NCBI GenBank assembly: GCA_000818945.1
Contig: KN805373.1
Span: 616,103 to 680,102, forward strand
DNA: 64,000 bases
Source of the DNA: Schizochytrium sp. CCTCC M209059
Lineage: Eukaryota > Sar > Bigyra > Thraustochytrida > Thraustochytriidae
Direction of reading: 5' to 3'
In this document: positions 54,480 through 64,000 of the stretch, piece by piece
Position numbering within the stretch: the stretch's first letter is position 1
How the letters are laid out: the number at the start of each line of letters is the position of its first letter
Notes under the pieces: model-generated
What the model was told of the DNA's origin: nothing
The model's input: only the letters and a program-made list of their open reading frames with translations
Databases searched by the model: none
Translations under genes and position numbers: made by a program

Positions 54480-55526
54480 TCTCAGCTCTTGCTTTCTTTT
54501 CCCTTGTTTCTTGCACAGTGCGCGAGGCGGGCGCGCAGCTTTGCCCGTCCGTCTCCCTGACTGTCAGTCTGTCTCTCTATCTGTCTATTGCGCCGCGTCG
54601 TCGGTGTTGCGCAGTTTGCGCGAGCTCTCTTGCATGCGTTGCCCCGCTTTTTCCTGTCGCTCTCACTTGTCCTGCTTTCGACGCAGCGGATCGCGTCGCG
54701 ATGCGGACGCCTTGTTCTCTCTCTCTCCACTCCCGCGCTCTCTCGCGCGCACTTGCTCGCGCGCCGCGAGAGTCTCCAACGCGCCCCGTGTCGCTCCTCT
54801 CTCCGCGTCACGAATGGGATTGCTGATTTGATGATCTCTCATTGCGCTTCAAATTTCTTTTTCCTTTTTTAAAAAATTCGCCACGATTCGTTCTTTTCGT
54901 TCTGGTTCTGTTCTTGCCGTTTTCTTCCTGGATTTACCGTCACTGTAACTTGTGCTCTCATCGACCCCATCCACTCCTTGATGACCCGGAAAATCCTCCC
55001 TCCCCTCGGGCGAACAGAAAAGTTTCGAAACTGGTCGGTTATACCGACGGTTGCACCTACGCCAGGCAGGTGCACGTGGCCAGGGGGCGCGGGGCCCCGA
55101 GAGGGAGATCCGCAGTGACGGCGTAACTGCGTGGCGTCGTCTCCTTCGGGCGTCGATCGGTCGATCGTGGAAGCGAGGCGGGGAAGAAGCAGAAGAAACA
55201 CGCAACTAGCGCATCGCCTTCATCGCCCGCCGCGCTGCGCTGCGCTGCGCTGCGAGCGAGGAGCCGCGGAGGAGGAGCAGGAGGAGGAGGAGCAGCAGCA
55301 GCAGCAGGGGACGCGCGGCGCGGGCTCCGCCCCCTCGTGCGCGCCCCGGACCTGCGCGGCGCGCGCCGGGTCGAGGACCCTCACCCTTGCTCCGTATCCA
55401 TCGAAGTTGTCGTCTCCATCGTTTCCTCGCGCTCGTCGACTCTCTCCTCCTTCTCTCTCGCGAGCGCGCGCGCGAGAGCTCGGCCTTCAGGCAAAGACCG
55501 GCGCGTGGAGGCGTGACGTCGGCGCG
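54480..55526. other. divergent promoter and leader region
   Basis: It lies between the 284-residue protein gene and TM9SF. It contains pyrimidine-rich tracts and GAG/GCA repeats near 55260-55310. The TM9SF frame is open from a GTG at 55131, but residues before the ATG at 55527 are GC-driven and lack homology. Confidence 0.55.
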
Positions 55527-57383
55527 ATGACGATGCGCAGCCTCGTGGTGGCCGCCGTCGCGGCGGTGGCGTGCCTTGCGACGGAGTCGCACGGTTTTTA
55601 TCTGCCTGGCGTGGCACCGCGGCAGTTCAAGCAGGACGAAAAGGTGGACATGGAGGTGAACAAGCTCATCTCCATCAAGACGCAGCTGCCCTTCGAGTAC
55701 TACTCGCTCCCGGTGTGCAAGCCTGAGCACATCAAGAACGCACCGGAGAACCTCGGTGAAGTTCTCGCAGGCGACACGATCGAGAGCTCGCTCTATGACC
55801 TTCGCATGAACAAGAAGGAAATGTGCAAAGTGCTGTGCACCCTGCGATACACCGACGATGATGTTAAGATGTTCCAGGACATGATTGCCGACGAGTACCG
55901 CGTGCACTGGATCATCGACAACCTTCCCTTGGCCGTGCAGCTGTACGATGACAACACGCCCTTTGAGGCCTACGAGGAGGGCTACCTGCTGGGCAACAAG
56001 GTCCAGGACACCTTTTATATTCACAACCACATCAAGTTCCAGATTCGCGTGCACCAGAACCCAGAGTCGTTTGAAGGTTTCCGCGTGGTCGGCTTCATCG
56101 TAGTTCCGCAGTCGATTGCGCACAAGCGCACCGGGGACTCGGTCTCGTGTGACGCAAACGGCGCGCAGACCATCATGAAGGGCGGCGAGCTGGTATCGTG
56201 GACCTACGATGTGGAGTGGTACGAGAGCGACGTTCCCTGGGCCTCGCGCTGGGACATTTACTTGAACAGCGCGCCAAATGACAAGATTCACTGGTTCTCT
56301 ATCTCGAACTCGCTTATGATTGTTCTCTTTCTCACAGGTATGGTGGCTATGATCATGATGCGCACGCTGCACAAGGACATCACCCGCTACAATGAGGAAC
56401 AGTCGGCCGAGGAGACTCAGGAAGAGTTTGGCTGGAAGCTCGTGCACGGCGACGTCTTTCGGCCGCCGAGCACGTCACCTCTCCTGCTCAGCGTCTTTTG
56501 CGGTAGCGGCGTGCAGATTCTCTGCATGACGGTGATCCTCATGTTCTTTGCGCTGCTTGGCTTTTTGAGCCCCGCGAACCGCGGTGGTCTCATGACAGCG
56601 ATGCTTTTGTTCTTTGTGAGCATGGGCTACCCTGCAGGCTATGTGTCTGCCCGCCTGTACAAGATGTTCGGCGGCAAGCAGTGGCGGCGGTCGCTGTACC
56701 TGACAGCGGTCTTGTACCCCGGCACTGTCTTTGCAGTTTTCTTCATTGTCAACCTCTTTGTCTGGCAGGCCGGTTCCTCGGGCGCCGTCAAGTTCAGCAC
56801 CATGATCGCATTACTCGTGCTCTGGATGGGCATCTCGTTCCCGCTCTGCGCGCTCGGTTCCTTTGCTGGCTTCAAGCGCGAGGAGATCAAGAACCCGTGC
56901 CGGTACAACCAGATTCCGCGTCAGATCCCCGAGCAGCCATTCTACATGAAGCCTGCCGTGACGGTTTTGGTCGGTGGTATTCTGCCCTTTGGTGCTGTCT
57001 TCATTGAGCTCTTTTTCTTGCTCTCGAGTATCTGGGGCAAGCGCCCCTACTACGTCTTTGGCTTCCTCACGCTCGTGCTGATTATCCTCGTTGCTACTTG
57101 CGCCGAGATTACCATTGTGCTCTGCTATTTTCAGCTCTGTTCCGAGGATTACCACTGGTGGTGGCGTTCGTTTCTCACGTCGGGCTCCTCGTCGCTTTAC
57201 CTCTTTTTGTACTCGATTCTGTACTATTCGAGCAGGCTCGAGTTGCATTTTGTGGGAACAGTGATTTATTTCGCGTACATGGGCCTCATTGCCATCTCTT
57301 TCGGCCTCCTGACGGGCTGCGTCGGCTTCTTTGCAGCCTTCTTCTTCAACCGCCAGATTTACGCCAGCATCAAGCTTGACTAA
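55527..57383 (+). CDS. transmembrane 9 superfamily protein (nonaspanin, EMP70 type)
   Basis: The predicted protein has 618 residues, normal for TM9SF. A cleavable signal peptide (1 to about 22) precedes the family-typical mature start FYLPGVAPRQF. A lumenal domain of about 230 residues follows, with TM9SF blocks such as LPFEYYSLPVC, LGEVLAGDTIESS and the WIIDNLP region. One membrane helix lies at about 258-280. A cytosolic loop with GWKLVHGDVFRPP comes next, then eight helices to the end. The C-terminus is YASIKLD: the terminal K-x-D is the COPI-binding Golgi-retention type of signal known for plant nonaspanins. Nonaspanins act in Golgi/endosome membrane traffic and in helping other membrane proteins reach the surface. 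Confidence 0.95.
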   Translation: MTMRSLVVAAVAAVACLATESHGFYLPGVAPRQFKQDEKVDMEVNKLISIKTQLPFEYYSLPVCKPEHIKNAPENLGEVLAGDTIESSLYDLRMNKKEMCKVLCTLRYTDDDVKMFQDMIADEYRVHWIIDNLPLAVQLYDDNTPFEAYEEGYLLGNKVQDTFYIHNHIKFQIRVHQNPESFEGFRVVGFIVVPQSIAHKRTGDSVSCDANGAQTIMKGGELVSWTYDVEWYESDVPWASRWDIYLNSAPNDKIHWFSISNSLMIVLFLTGMVAMIMMRTLHKDITRYNEEQSAEETQEEFGWKLVHGDVFRPPSTSPLLLSVFCGSGVQILCMTVILMFFALLGFLSPANRGGLMTAMLLFFVSMGYPAGYVSARLYKMFGGKQWRRSLYLTAVLYPGTVFAVFFIVNLFVWQAGSSGAVKFSTMIALLVLWMGISFPLCALGSFAGFKREEIKNPCRYNQIPRQIPEQPFYMKPAVTVLVGGILPFGAVFIELFFLLSSIWGKRPYYVFGFLTLVLIILVATCAEITIVLCYFQLCSEDYHWWWRSFLTSGSSSLYLFLYSILYYSSRLELHFVGTVIYFAYMGLIAISFGLLTGCVGFFAAFFFNRQIYASIKLD

Positions 57384-58210
57384 AGAAGTTTGAGGCGTCT
57401 AAACACAAGAGGAAGGATACGGGTACTACTGCTTTGCAAGAGCAGACCCCGGTGGGGCATAGGCTGCATGCACTGCACGGACTGCAAGCGACTCGCACTG
57501 ATGGCCAACGGCAGCGCCTGTGCGCATGCATCCTTTGGTTTCGAGTTTGCGTTTCCTTTCCTTTCCCTTTCTAGCCACCGTAGCCAAAGCTTCAAATCAA
57601 ATCAAAATGATTTTCGCTCGTAACGCCGCTCTTGACCTCTACGACTCTTGCTTCGCATTATCATCGTCGTCGATTTCGAACCCAGCCAACAGAACCTATC
57701 TTTGGGTCTGTTCTGGAAAATTGCGTTGCGCCGGTTCACACTACACCAACGTTTTGCTGCTATTTTTGCAAAAAAACAAAACAAAAAAACATAACAAAAC
57801 AAAAAGTGCCAACTCCGTGCCCACCAGGAGCTCCCCCCTGCTGCACACGCGCTGCAAACCCTTCTCCCTTCGTTTTCGCAACGGGTGGAGTGGTGCCCTG
57901 GCGGGTGCGCGACGCGCTGATCGACGGGTACAGGCAGCGCGCGCGTTCGGGATCACCTATACTTTGTCCGCAGATCGCATCCCTCCCGTTCCTCTGCACG
58001 TGCCGGTATACGCTGCTACCTACCGACTACCTACCCAGCGAACCTAATCAGAGCGCACGGCTGCTCGAGTGTCCAGGGCGCGTGCGTCTGTCTGCAATAC
58101 GCTATCGCTCGAGACCTGTTCCTCGTCGCATCTTGCGTGCTCAGGTGTCCATACCGTGGGTACGCTGCTGAGCTCTCACGTTTTTGAGAAAGAAGAGGAA
58201 GAAGAAGAAG
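57384..58210. other. intergenic region
   Basis: It holds the 3' flank of TM9SF and the promoter of the tetraspanin gene. An AAAAC-type A-rich stretch lies near 57770-57800. No supported gene. Confidence 0.65.
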
Positions 58211-59119
58211 ATGCCTCTCTTCAAACGCCACCACTCATGCTCGAGGATGCTCCTCAAAGCCATCAACATCTTGACGACTTTACTGGCCACGGCTTGGCTG
58301 ATTGCTGCAATTGTCTTTCTCAAGACCGACATGGGTGGCAATATTGTCCAGTCCGTGCCAGACTGGACCCTTCTCAGCGCCATCGCTCTTGCCGCTGTGA
58401 TCATTCTGGTGTCGCTGCTCGGATTGGCAGCCGCCCTCACGCAACGCAAGTTGCTGCTTGGACTCTTTGTAGTCCTGGTCGCAGTGACCATGGTGGGGCA
58501 GATGATGATAAGTATCTCTTTGGGACTCTACGTGCACGATAAGGATTCCATTCCGGGGCTCAACGAATTGGTGGCATCTGGGCAGGAGAAGCTCGAGCTC
58601 GAGCTCGTTAATTTTGCCGAGGAGCAGCCGATTGACTGGATCAACACGCAAAACAGTTTCAAGTGCTGCGGAATCTCGTACGAACTCACGTACCTGTACG
58701 AAGACTTCAACAAAACCTTGGCCTCCTTTCTCGACTCGCAAGTCTCGGGAACTGAAAAGGATTGTTCGTCTTATCACACTACCATTGAGGTCCTGCATAC
58801 CACCTTTCCGTCCTACGATGACTCTACGGACGATGACGCAGAGGCTGCCGCTGCGACTGCACTTCCTGCTGACTTTTTTTGCAAGAGCAAGATTAAAACG
58901 CTTGCCACTGAGTACACTTTGTATTTGGGAATCGCGTCGGGCTTTCTCATCTTTCTTCAATTCATTTGCTTCTCTTGCGCCATCATGGTCTATGTATCTC
59001 CGCACCGCGGCGACGATGACGATGACGATGACGTGTATCAGGTCTCCTCGGGTGCACCCCTCGTGGAGAGCAGCAGCGGACCCCAATATAGCGACCGGCG
59101 AAGATCGGTGGATGTCTGA
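58211..59119 (+). CDS. tetraspanin family protein
   Basis: The predicted protein has 302 residues from the ATG (MPLFKRHHSC). Upstream codons in frame are lysine-rich but begin at TTG. Four membrane segments lie at about residues 20-40, 55-78, 85-112 and 235-262. The large extracellular loop between helices 3 and 4 carries the tetraspanin Cys-Cys-Gly signature at 152-154 (FKCCGIS) and two further cysteines (DCSSY, FFCKS), enough for two disulphides. The short cytoplasmic tail has a run of seven aspartates. Tetraspanins organise membrane microdomains and partner with adhesion or signalling proteins. No partner can be named here. Confidence 0.9.
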   Translation: MPLFKRHHSCSRMLLKAINILTTLLATAWLIAAIVFLKTDMGGNIVQSVPDWTLLSAIALAAVIILVSLLGLAAALTQRKLLLGLFVVLVAVTMVGQMMISISLGLYVHDKDSIPGLNELVASGQEKLELELVNFAEEQPIDWINTQNSFKCCGISYELTYLYEDFNKTLASFLDSQVSGTEKDCSSYHTTIEVLHTTFPSYDDSTDDDAEAAAATALPADFFCKSKIKTLATEYTLYLGIASGFLIFLQFICFSCAIMVYVSPHRGDDDDDDDVYQVSSGAPLVESSSGPQYSDRRRSVDV

Positions 59120-60373
59120 GCTGCTCTGTCGCGTCCTTCATCTTACATTCTCTTTTTTTTTTTTTTTTTCCCCCTTTTTTCCGATTGCAGGCTGTGCAGA
59201 ACGTCAGCTTGCAACGGAAGCGAGCTCTTGGGTGTGGAAGCGGCAAGGAACTTGCTGTTCGCTCAATTATCGTCATTTTCCCCTTCGTATAAATGTAGCC
59301 AGATTTGTTGATGTCTCTGTTCGTGACCATCTCTGAAAACGACGTGTGCCAAGCAGGTAATGGTTTCCTTTCGCGGAACAACATAGAGTGTAGAGTTCCA
59401 GCGCAAAACAGCTTTGCCCCAGCTTGAAAGAGCTTTGATATCGCCAGGAAGGATAATTGCTGAGCTCTTCGCATCTGCACCAATTCTGTTGGTGATGGTC
59501 TTGTCTTAGAGGAATCTACTTGGCTTCGGCCCTTCGAGCGCAGTCCACGCGGCCTTAGTTGCGCCCCACTTGATCCAAAAGTAATTGCGGGCCTCTTCCT
59601 CATTGAGTTCTCGTCGATAGCTTCTCGAAGGTAGAAATGTAGCGCTTCTCCAACCCTCGGCCTGCTGGGGTGTCGAGAGGTCGATTCTCCTTCTGAAGCC
59701 TGGAAAAAACGCTCAATCTCCATGTTGGTGTCAGCTTCTCCAGGTATATTCCTTCGAAGAGTGTAGCACTTTTGTCTTGTATGCCTTTTCGTGCCAGTAG
59801 CAAGACCGCCACCATCGGTGGCAACGGCGCGTACGACCTGCGCAGCTTCGCAGGCAACTGATACGGCATCTCCCACCAACACGAGCTTTCTTCGAACAGC
59901 AACTTGCAGAATTACTTGATTTCCGTAACGTGGAAAGCCTGACTCCGACGTCATCGACTCGGACGAATACAGACGAGAACGAAAAATGCGACTGCACGTG
60001 AACATGCGTGCGAATATACGCGCGTATGCGAGTCACGGAGTTGCGCCAAGGTTGAGATCTAGCTCAAAACGATGATTCTTTGGTGCCTCGAAAATACTCT
60101 TGCATAAGAAAAAGTGAAGGGCTATATTATTTGTGAAGAGTGGCTTGAAAATTGTAATGTTCAGAGCAAAATGCAATATTAAGAGCACCCAGAGCGCGTT
60201 CAGAAATAGAAGGAACCCAGGTTCAAAATCCCCCGCAAAAAGTTTCTCCGGTAACCTTGAAGACCCCTTTTTAGCGTAGGTTGATTTGCTGATCGCAACT
60301 TGAGTGGAGTAGAAACCGAACTTGCGAATGACGCGCTGACCACATGAGTTCTAAAAGCATTATTGTCCACGTA
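59120..60373. other. intergenic region with a doubtful minus-strand frame
   Basis: It begins with the T-rich 3' flank of the tetraspanin gene. A minus-strand ATG frame covers 58983-60005 (340 codons) but overlaps the tetraspanin gene and has no domain that could be recognised. Some of it might be a decayed gene. AT-rich sequence follows up to the TPR gene. Confidence 0.4.
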
Positions 60374-63300
60374 TTACGCTTTTCGTTTGCCCCCAAAGCA
60401 CGTGAGGTCTCGAAGCGAGAACAATTTCTCCGTGTACGATTGCATCCTCTCTCGAGTGTTTCGCATGCTGTCAAGCAATTGAGCCACATCTGGATGCCGG
60501 TTGGCAAGTCTTTCCTTGTAAATCGACAGCGCTTCCTCGTAGCGGCCTTGTGCTCGATACACGCTGGCGATATTGTTGAGCGTGGTCGCCACTGAGGGAT
60601 GCCGGTCGCCGAGATTTTCCTTCCTGATAAATAAGACTTCCTCGTAGTACGCCAGGGCCATCTCGTAGCGGCCTTGCGCTTGGTACACACCAGCGATGTT
60701 GTGCAGCGTAGTCGCCACAATGGAGTGCCGGTCGCCGAGACTTTCCTTGTAAATCGACAGCGCTTCCTCGTAGTACGCCAAGGCTCGATACACGCTGGCG
60801 ATATTGTTGAGCGTGGTCGCCACTGAGGGATGCCGGTCGCCGAGATTTTCCTTCCTGATAAATAAGACTTCCTCGTAGTACGCCAGGGCCATCTCGTAGC
60901 GGCCTTGCGCTTGGTACACACCAGCGATGTTGTGCAGCGTAGTCGCCACAATGGAGTGCCGGTCGCCGAGACTTTCCTTGTAAATCGACAGCGCTTCCTC
61001 GTAGCGGCCTTGTGCTCGATACACGCTGGCGATATTGTTGAGCGTGGTCGCCACTGAGGGATGCCGGTCGCCGAGATTTTCCTTCCTGATAAATAAGACT
61101 TCCTCGTAGTACGCCAGGGCCATCTCGTAGCGGCCTTGCGCTTGGTACACACCAGCGATGTTGTGCAGCGTAGTCGCCACAATGGAGTGCCGGTCGCCGA
61201 GACTTTCCTTGTAAATCGACAGCGCTTCCTCGTAGTACGCCAAGGCCTCCTCATAGCGGCCTTGTGAATAGGACACGCCAGCGATGTTGTGGAGCGTAGT
61301 CGCCACATTGGAGTGCCGGTCGCCGAGACTTTCCTTGTAAATCGACAGCGCTTCCTCGTAGTACGCCAAGGCCTCCTCATAGCGGCCTTGTGAATAGGAC
61401 ACGCCAGCGAGGCTGTTGAGCGTGGAAGCCACATAGGGATGCCGGTCGCCAAGACTTTCCTTGCGAATCGACAGCGCTTCCTCGTGGTACGCCAAGGCCT
61501 CCTCGTAGCGGCCTTGTGCATAGTACACATGGGCGATGTTTTTGAGCGTGGCCGCCACATCGGGATGCCGGTCGCCGAGACTTTCCTTGCTAATCGACAG
61601 CGCTTCCTCGTAGTACGCCAAGGCCTCCTCGTAGCGGCCTTGTAAACAGTACACATTGGCGATGTCGTGGAGCGAGGTCGCCACATTGGAGTGCCGGTCG
61701 CCGAGACTTTCCTTGCTAATCGACAGCGCTTTCTCGTAGTACGTCAAGGCCTTCTCGTAGCTGCCTTGTGAGACATGCACGCTGGCGATGCCGTTGTGCG
61801 TGATCGCCACATCGAGATGCCGGTCGCCAATACTTTCCATGTAAATCGACAGCGCTTCCTCGTAGTACGCCAAGGCCTCCTCGAAGCGGCCTTGTAAACA
61901 GTACATATTGGCGATGCCGTGGAGCGTGGAAGCCACATAGGGATGCTGGACGCCAAGGCTTTCCTTGGTTATGGATAAATTTTCCTTGTAGTAAGCCAAG
62001 GCCTCCTCGTAGCGGCCTTCTGAAGAGTATACAGAAGCAATGCCGTGAAGCGTGATTGCCACATCGAAATGCCGGTCGCCGAGACTTTCCTTGCAAATCG
62101 ACAGCGCTTTCTCGTAGTACGACAAGGCCTCCTCGTAGCGGCCTTGTGCTTTATACACGCCAGCGATGCTACTGAGCGTGGAAGTCACATAGGGATGCCG
62201 GTCGCCGAGACTTTCCTTGCAAATCGACAGCGCTTCCTCGTAGGACGCCAAGGCCTCCTTGTAGCGGCCTTGTGCTCGGTACACGCCGGCGATGCCGTTG
62301 AGCGTAGCCGCCACATCGGGATGCCGGTCGCCGAGACTTTCCTTGCTGATGAACAAGGCTTCCTCGTAGTACGCCAAGGCCTCCTCGTAGCGGCCTTGTG
62401 CTTTATACACCATGGCGATGCCGTGGAGCGTGGTCGCCACATCGGGATACCGGTCGCCAAGACTTTCCTTGAAAATCGACAGCGCTTCCTCGTAGTACGC
62501 CAAGGCCTCCTCAGTAGCGGCCTTGTGATGTGCTTTATACACCATGGCGATGCCGTGGAGCGTGGCCGCCACATCGGGATGCCGGTCGCCAAGACTTTCC
62601 TTGAAAATCGACATTGCTTCCTCGTAGTGCGTTAGGGCCTCATTAAATAAATTCTGGCTATTGAAAAGAGCCCCCGCACCACAAAGAATATTCGCTAGAC
62701 CCTCTTCATTCTCTCGTTGTCGTGCTTTGTCGACTGCTTGTCGCGCCATTTGCAGATGCCACTCCCGCACACGGTCGTTCATCACCGTATTCAGCGTTGT
62801 AAAGTTCCCGTCGACTTTCCCGACAGCATCATCGATCATTTTTTTGTCTTCAGCTTTGTAGCACTTGGCGTTGCGCATATCATTTTTGTCTGCCATGATC
62901 TTGGCAATTTCGTAAGGATCCTTACGAAGCTGCTCCTCGAATCCCTCCTTCTCCCCGGGTGTAATGGCAATCTGCAGAGGCCTCTTGGTCTTTACTGCTC
63001 CCAGCACCTCCCACACGCACCACGCGCGCTGCAGAGGAGCTGGGGTGTCCCAGCGGTCAAAAAACACCACCAGCTCATCAAACCTGGCGATGGCGCGATG
63101 GAGCCCAATCGTCATGTACTCCTCATAGGCCTTTTTCATTCCATCAGACGTACCTCCGTTGCGACGTGTGAGTTCTGGCTGGTTGGCGCTGAAGATGTCG
63201 AGCCACACAAAGGCGGACTCAGCTCCATCGCCGAAGTGGGCGTCCAGCGCAGCAACGAGATCTCTGAATCGAGTACTCCGCGCCTGGCTCACAAATGTGC

Positions 63301-63778
63301 CCTGGAACTTGCCACCCACATCTGCTTCGTCGAGATGGTGGAGGTAGATTTGCTTGTCGTCCGTGATCAGTTCAGGAACGACGTACTGCGCAATATCCTC
63401 GGTGGCCCAGTCACAGCGGTCCTTTACTTTGGCGTCTTCGCCGGGCATGAACCTGACTTGCTCATCGGCGTAGTAGCCTTCGCAAGAGCCATCATCATTT
63501 TCTCCAATGACCTTGATCGTTGTTCCTACGGTGATCTCATCGGAGAGGTTTCGCGTAGCTTCAAAGAGCTCGACATTCGGGACCAGGTCGCCACTAAGCA
63601 CGCCTTTGAGGATGGCTTTTACGGCGCGAAAGGAGATGCTACGAGGGTCGATGATGGCGCGGGCCTCGGCTGAGAACACTTCGTCCCCTGGGCTGCTCTG
63701 GTCGCTCGCAACGAGCTTGAGCTCGGCTTCTTGGCGGCACAAGACGAAAAGATTGTCTGCGAGGGTCGCCGTCGTCAA
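60374..63778 (-). CDS. TIR-like domain plus 18 TPR repeats (kinesin-light-chain type)
   Basis: The open frame has 1134 codons from a TTG. The first in-frame ATG is near 63448 (1024 residues). A different frame with an ATG at 63854 (MSSRDAQRAL) overlaps it and might be the true start, via a splice or a one-base shift near 63780. Residues about 170-290 hold a TIR-like flavodoxin-type domain: SAFVWLDIFSANQ, then DELVVFFDRWDTPAPLQRAWCVWEVLGA. From about 365 to 1105 run 18 TPR units. Fifteen are about 42 residues, consensus IAxVYxAQGRYEEALAYYEE then ALSIxKESLGDRHPxVATTLHN; units 14, 16 and 18 are 35. Units 13-18 are three copies of one 77-residue pair. The TPRs would bind a ligand or partner and the N-domain would signal; this layout resembles NLR-like sensors. 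Confidence 0.85.
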   Translation of the reverse strand: MTTATLADNLFVLCRQEAELKLVASDQSSPGDEVFSAEARAIIDPRSISFRAVKAILKGVLSGDLVPNVELFEATRNLSDEITVGTTIKVIGENDDGSCEGYYADEQVRFMPGEDAKVKDRCDWATEDIAQYVVPELITDDKQIYLHHLDEADVGGKFQGTFVSQARSTRFRDLVAALDAHFGDGAESAFVWLDIFSANQPELTRRNGGTSDGMKKAYEEYMTIGLHRAIARFDELVVFFDRWDTPAPLQRAWCVWEVLGAVKTKRPLQIAITPGEKEGFEEQLRKDPYEIAKIMADKNDMRNAKCYKAEDKKMIDDAVGKVDGNFTTLNTVMNDRVREWHLQMARQAVDKARQRENEEGLANILCGAGALFNSQNLFNEALTHYEEAMSIFKESLGDRHPDVAATLHGIAMVYKAHHKAATEEALAYYEEALSIFKESLGDRYPDVATTLHGIAMVYKAQGRYEEALAYYEEALFISKESLGDRHPDVAATLNGIAGVYRAQGRYKEALASYEEALSICKESLGDRHPYVTSTLSSIAGVYKAQGRYEEALSYYEKALSICKESLGDRHFDVAITLHGIASVYSSEGRYEEALAYYKENLSITKESLGVQHPYVASTLHGIANMYCLQGRFEEALAYYEEALSIYMESIGDRHLDVAITHNGIASVHVSQGSYEKALTYYEKALSISKESLGDRHSNVATSLHDIANVYCLQGRYEEALAYYEEALSISKESLGDRHPDVAATLKNIAHVYYAQGRYEEALAYHEEALSIRKESLGDRHPYVASTLNSLAGVSYSQGRYEEALAYYEEALSIYKESLGDRHSNVATTLHNIAGVSYSQGRYEEALAYYEEALSIYKESLGDRHSIVATTLHNIAGVYQAQGRYEMALAYYEEVLFIRKENLGDRHPSVATTLNNIASVYRAQGRYEEALSIYKESLGDRHSIVATTLHNIAGVYQAQGRYEMALAYYEEVLFIRKENLGDRHPSVATTLNNIASVYRALAYYEEALSIYKESLGDRHSIVATTLHNIAGVYQAQGRYEMALAYYEEVLFIRKENLGDRHPSVATTLNNIASVYRAQGRYEEALSIYKERLANRHPDVAQLLDSMRNTRERMQSYTEKLFSLRDLTCFGGKRKA
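60571..61263 (-). repeat. three copies of a 231-bp higher-order repeat inside the TPR gene
   Basis: Copies start at 60571, 60802 and 61033. Copies 1 and 2 differ only in a nine-base block near their right ends (TACGCCAAG versus CGGCCTTGT). Copy 3 is identical over about 210 bases before diverging. Each copy encodes one 42-residue and one 35-residue TPR unit. Confidence 0.92.
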
Positions 63779-64000
63779 GACGATTCGCCTCGAGCTGTTG
63801 CTGGCTCTGTTCCTGGCTCAGGCGCAGCGCGCGCTGGGCGTCGCGCGAGCTCATGTTGCTGATTTGCTTTGGCTTCGCGCAGCAGCAGCAGGCAGCGAGA
63901 GCTCAGGAGAACTTTTGAGCTCGAGGAGAGCATGTGAGCTCGAGGAGAACCTGTGCGTGCTGGGATCCGCCAAGGGATGGGTACCCCACCCCCCCCCGGG
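63779..64000. other. 5' end of the TPR gene and window edge
   Basis: It contains the alternative ATG frame from 63854 and a repeated GAGCTCGAGGAGA motif near 63918-63945. The window ends in a C run. Any further upstream exon would lie outside. Confidence 0.5.

Noticed and set aside
58983..60005. 340-codon ATG frame on the minus strand
   Set aside because: It overlaps the tetraspanin gene end, has no recognised domain and shows mixed low-complexity composition. At most it is a decayed gene.
1..64000. tRNA, rRNA or CRISPR loci
   Set aside because: No cloverleaf-like segment with matching A and B boxes was seen by eye, no rRNA-like sequence, and no spaced direct repeats of CRISPR type. A covariance-model scan could still find a tRNA.

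Overview
The window is nuclear DNA of a GC-rich protist with few introns. Spliceosomal PRP8, BUB3, NUP43, a nonaspanin (TM9SF), a tetraspanin and a SAS-6-family centriole/basal-body protein show a eukaryote with a flagellar lineage. PRP8 (7.2 kb) is one uninterrupted reading frame and most other genes need no intron. Together with stramenopile-style proteins (IQ/B-box/WW, EGF plus 7 TM, CRN-like kinase), this fits a thraustochytrid (Labyrinthulomycetes). That placement is inferred from gene style; no database was searched. Reading frames were restarted at ATG codons wherever the longest open frame began at GTG or TTG.

Layout: 1-7982 is a gene desert of simple repeats. It includes a perfect 595-bp CTCGT array and a 116-base assembly gap. 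7983-15384 holds a SWIM-finger plus kinase-like protein, two tandem paralogous cysteine-rich membrane proteins and a short SAS-6-like protein, all on the plus strand. 15929-23067 holds a triple-KH RNA-binding protein and a large LRR protein on the minus strand; the LRR gene has a recognisable 77-nt GT-AG intron. 24222-25485 is a broken restriction-nuclease-like plus kinase-like gene of the Crinkler-effector type. 27740-30619 is an R2R3-MYB factor. 31118-33531 is a DNA transposon-like element with 26-bp inverted ends, carrying a Ulp1-type protease gene stopped by one TAG codon. It lies just upstream of an EGF/7-TM protein gene (33735-35159).

From 35529 to 59119 the window is a dense housekeeping block. 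It holds NUP43-like, theta-type GST, IQ/B-box/WW protein, BUB3 and PRP8 (divergent pair), two unrecognised proteins, TM9SF and a tetraspanin. From 60374 to 63778 lies a minus-strand protein with an N-terminal TIR-like domain and 18 TPR units. Its last six units form three almost identical 231-bp copies.

The strongest candidates for something new are the TIR-like/TPR gene with recently amplified repeats, the Ulp1 element with paired SAP-like repeats, the SWIM plus degenerate-kinase fusion and the nuclease-kinase remnant.
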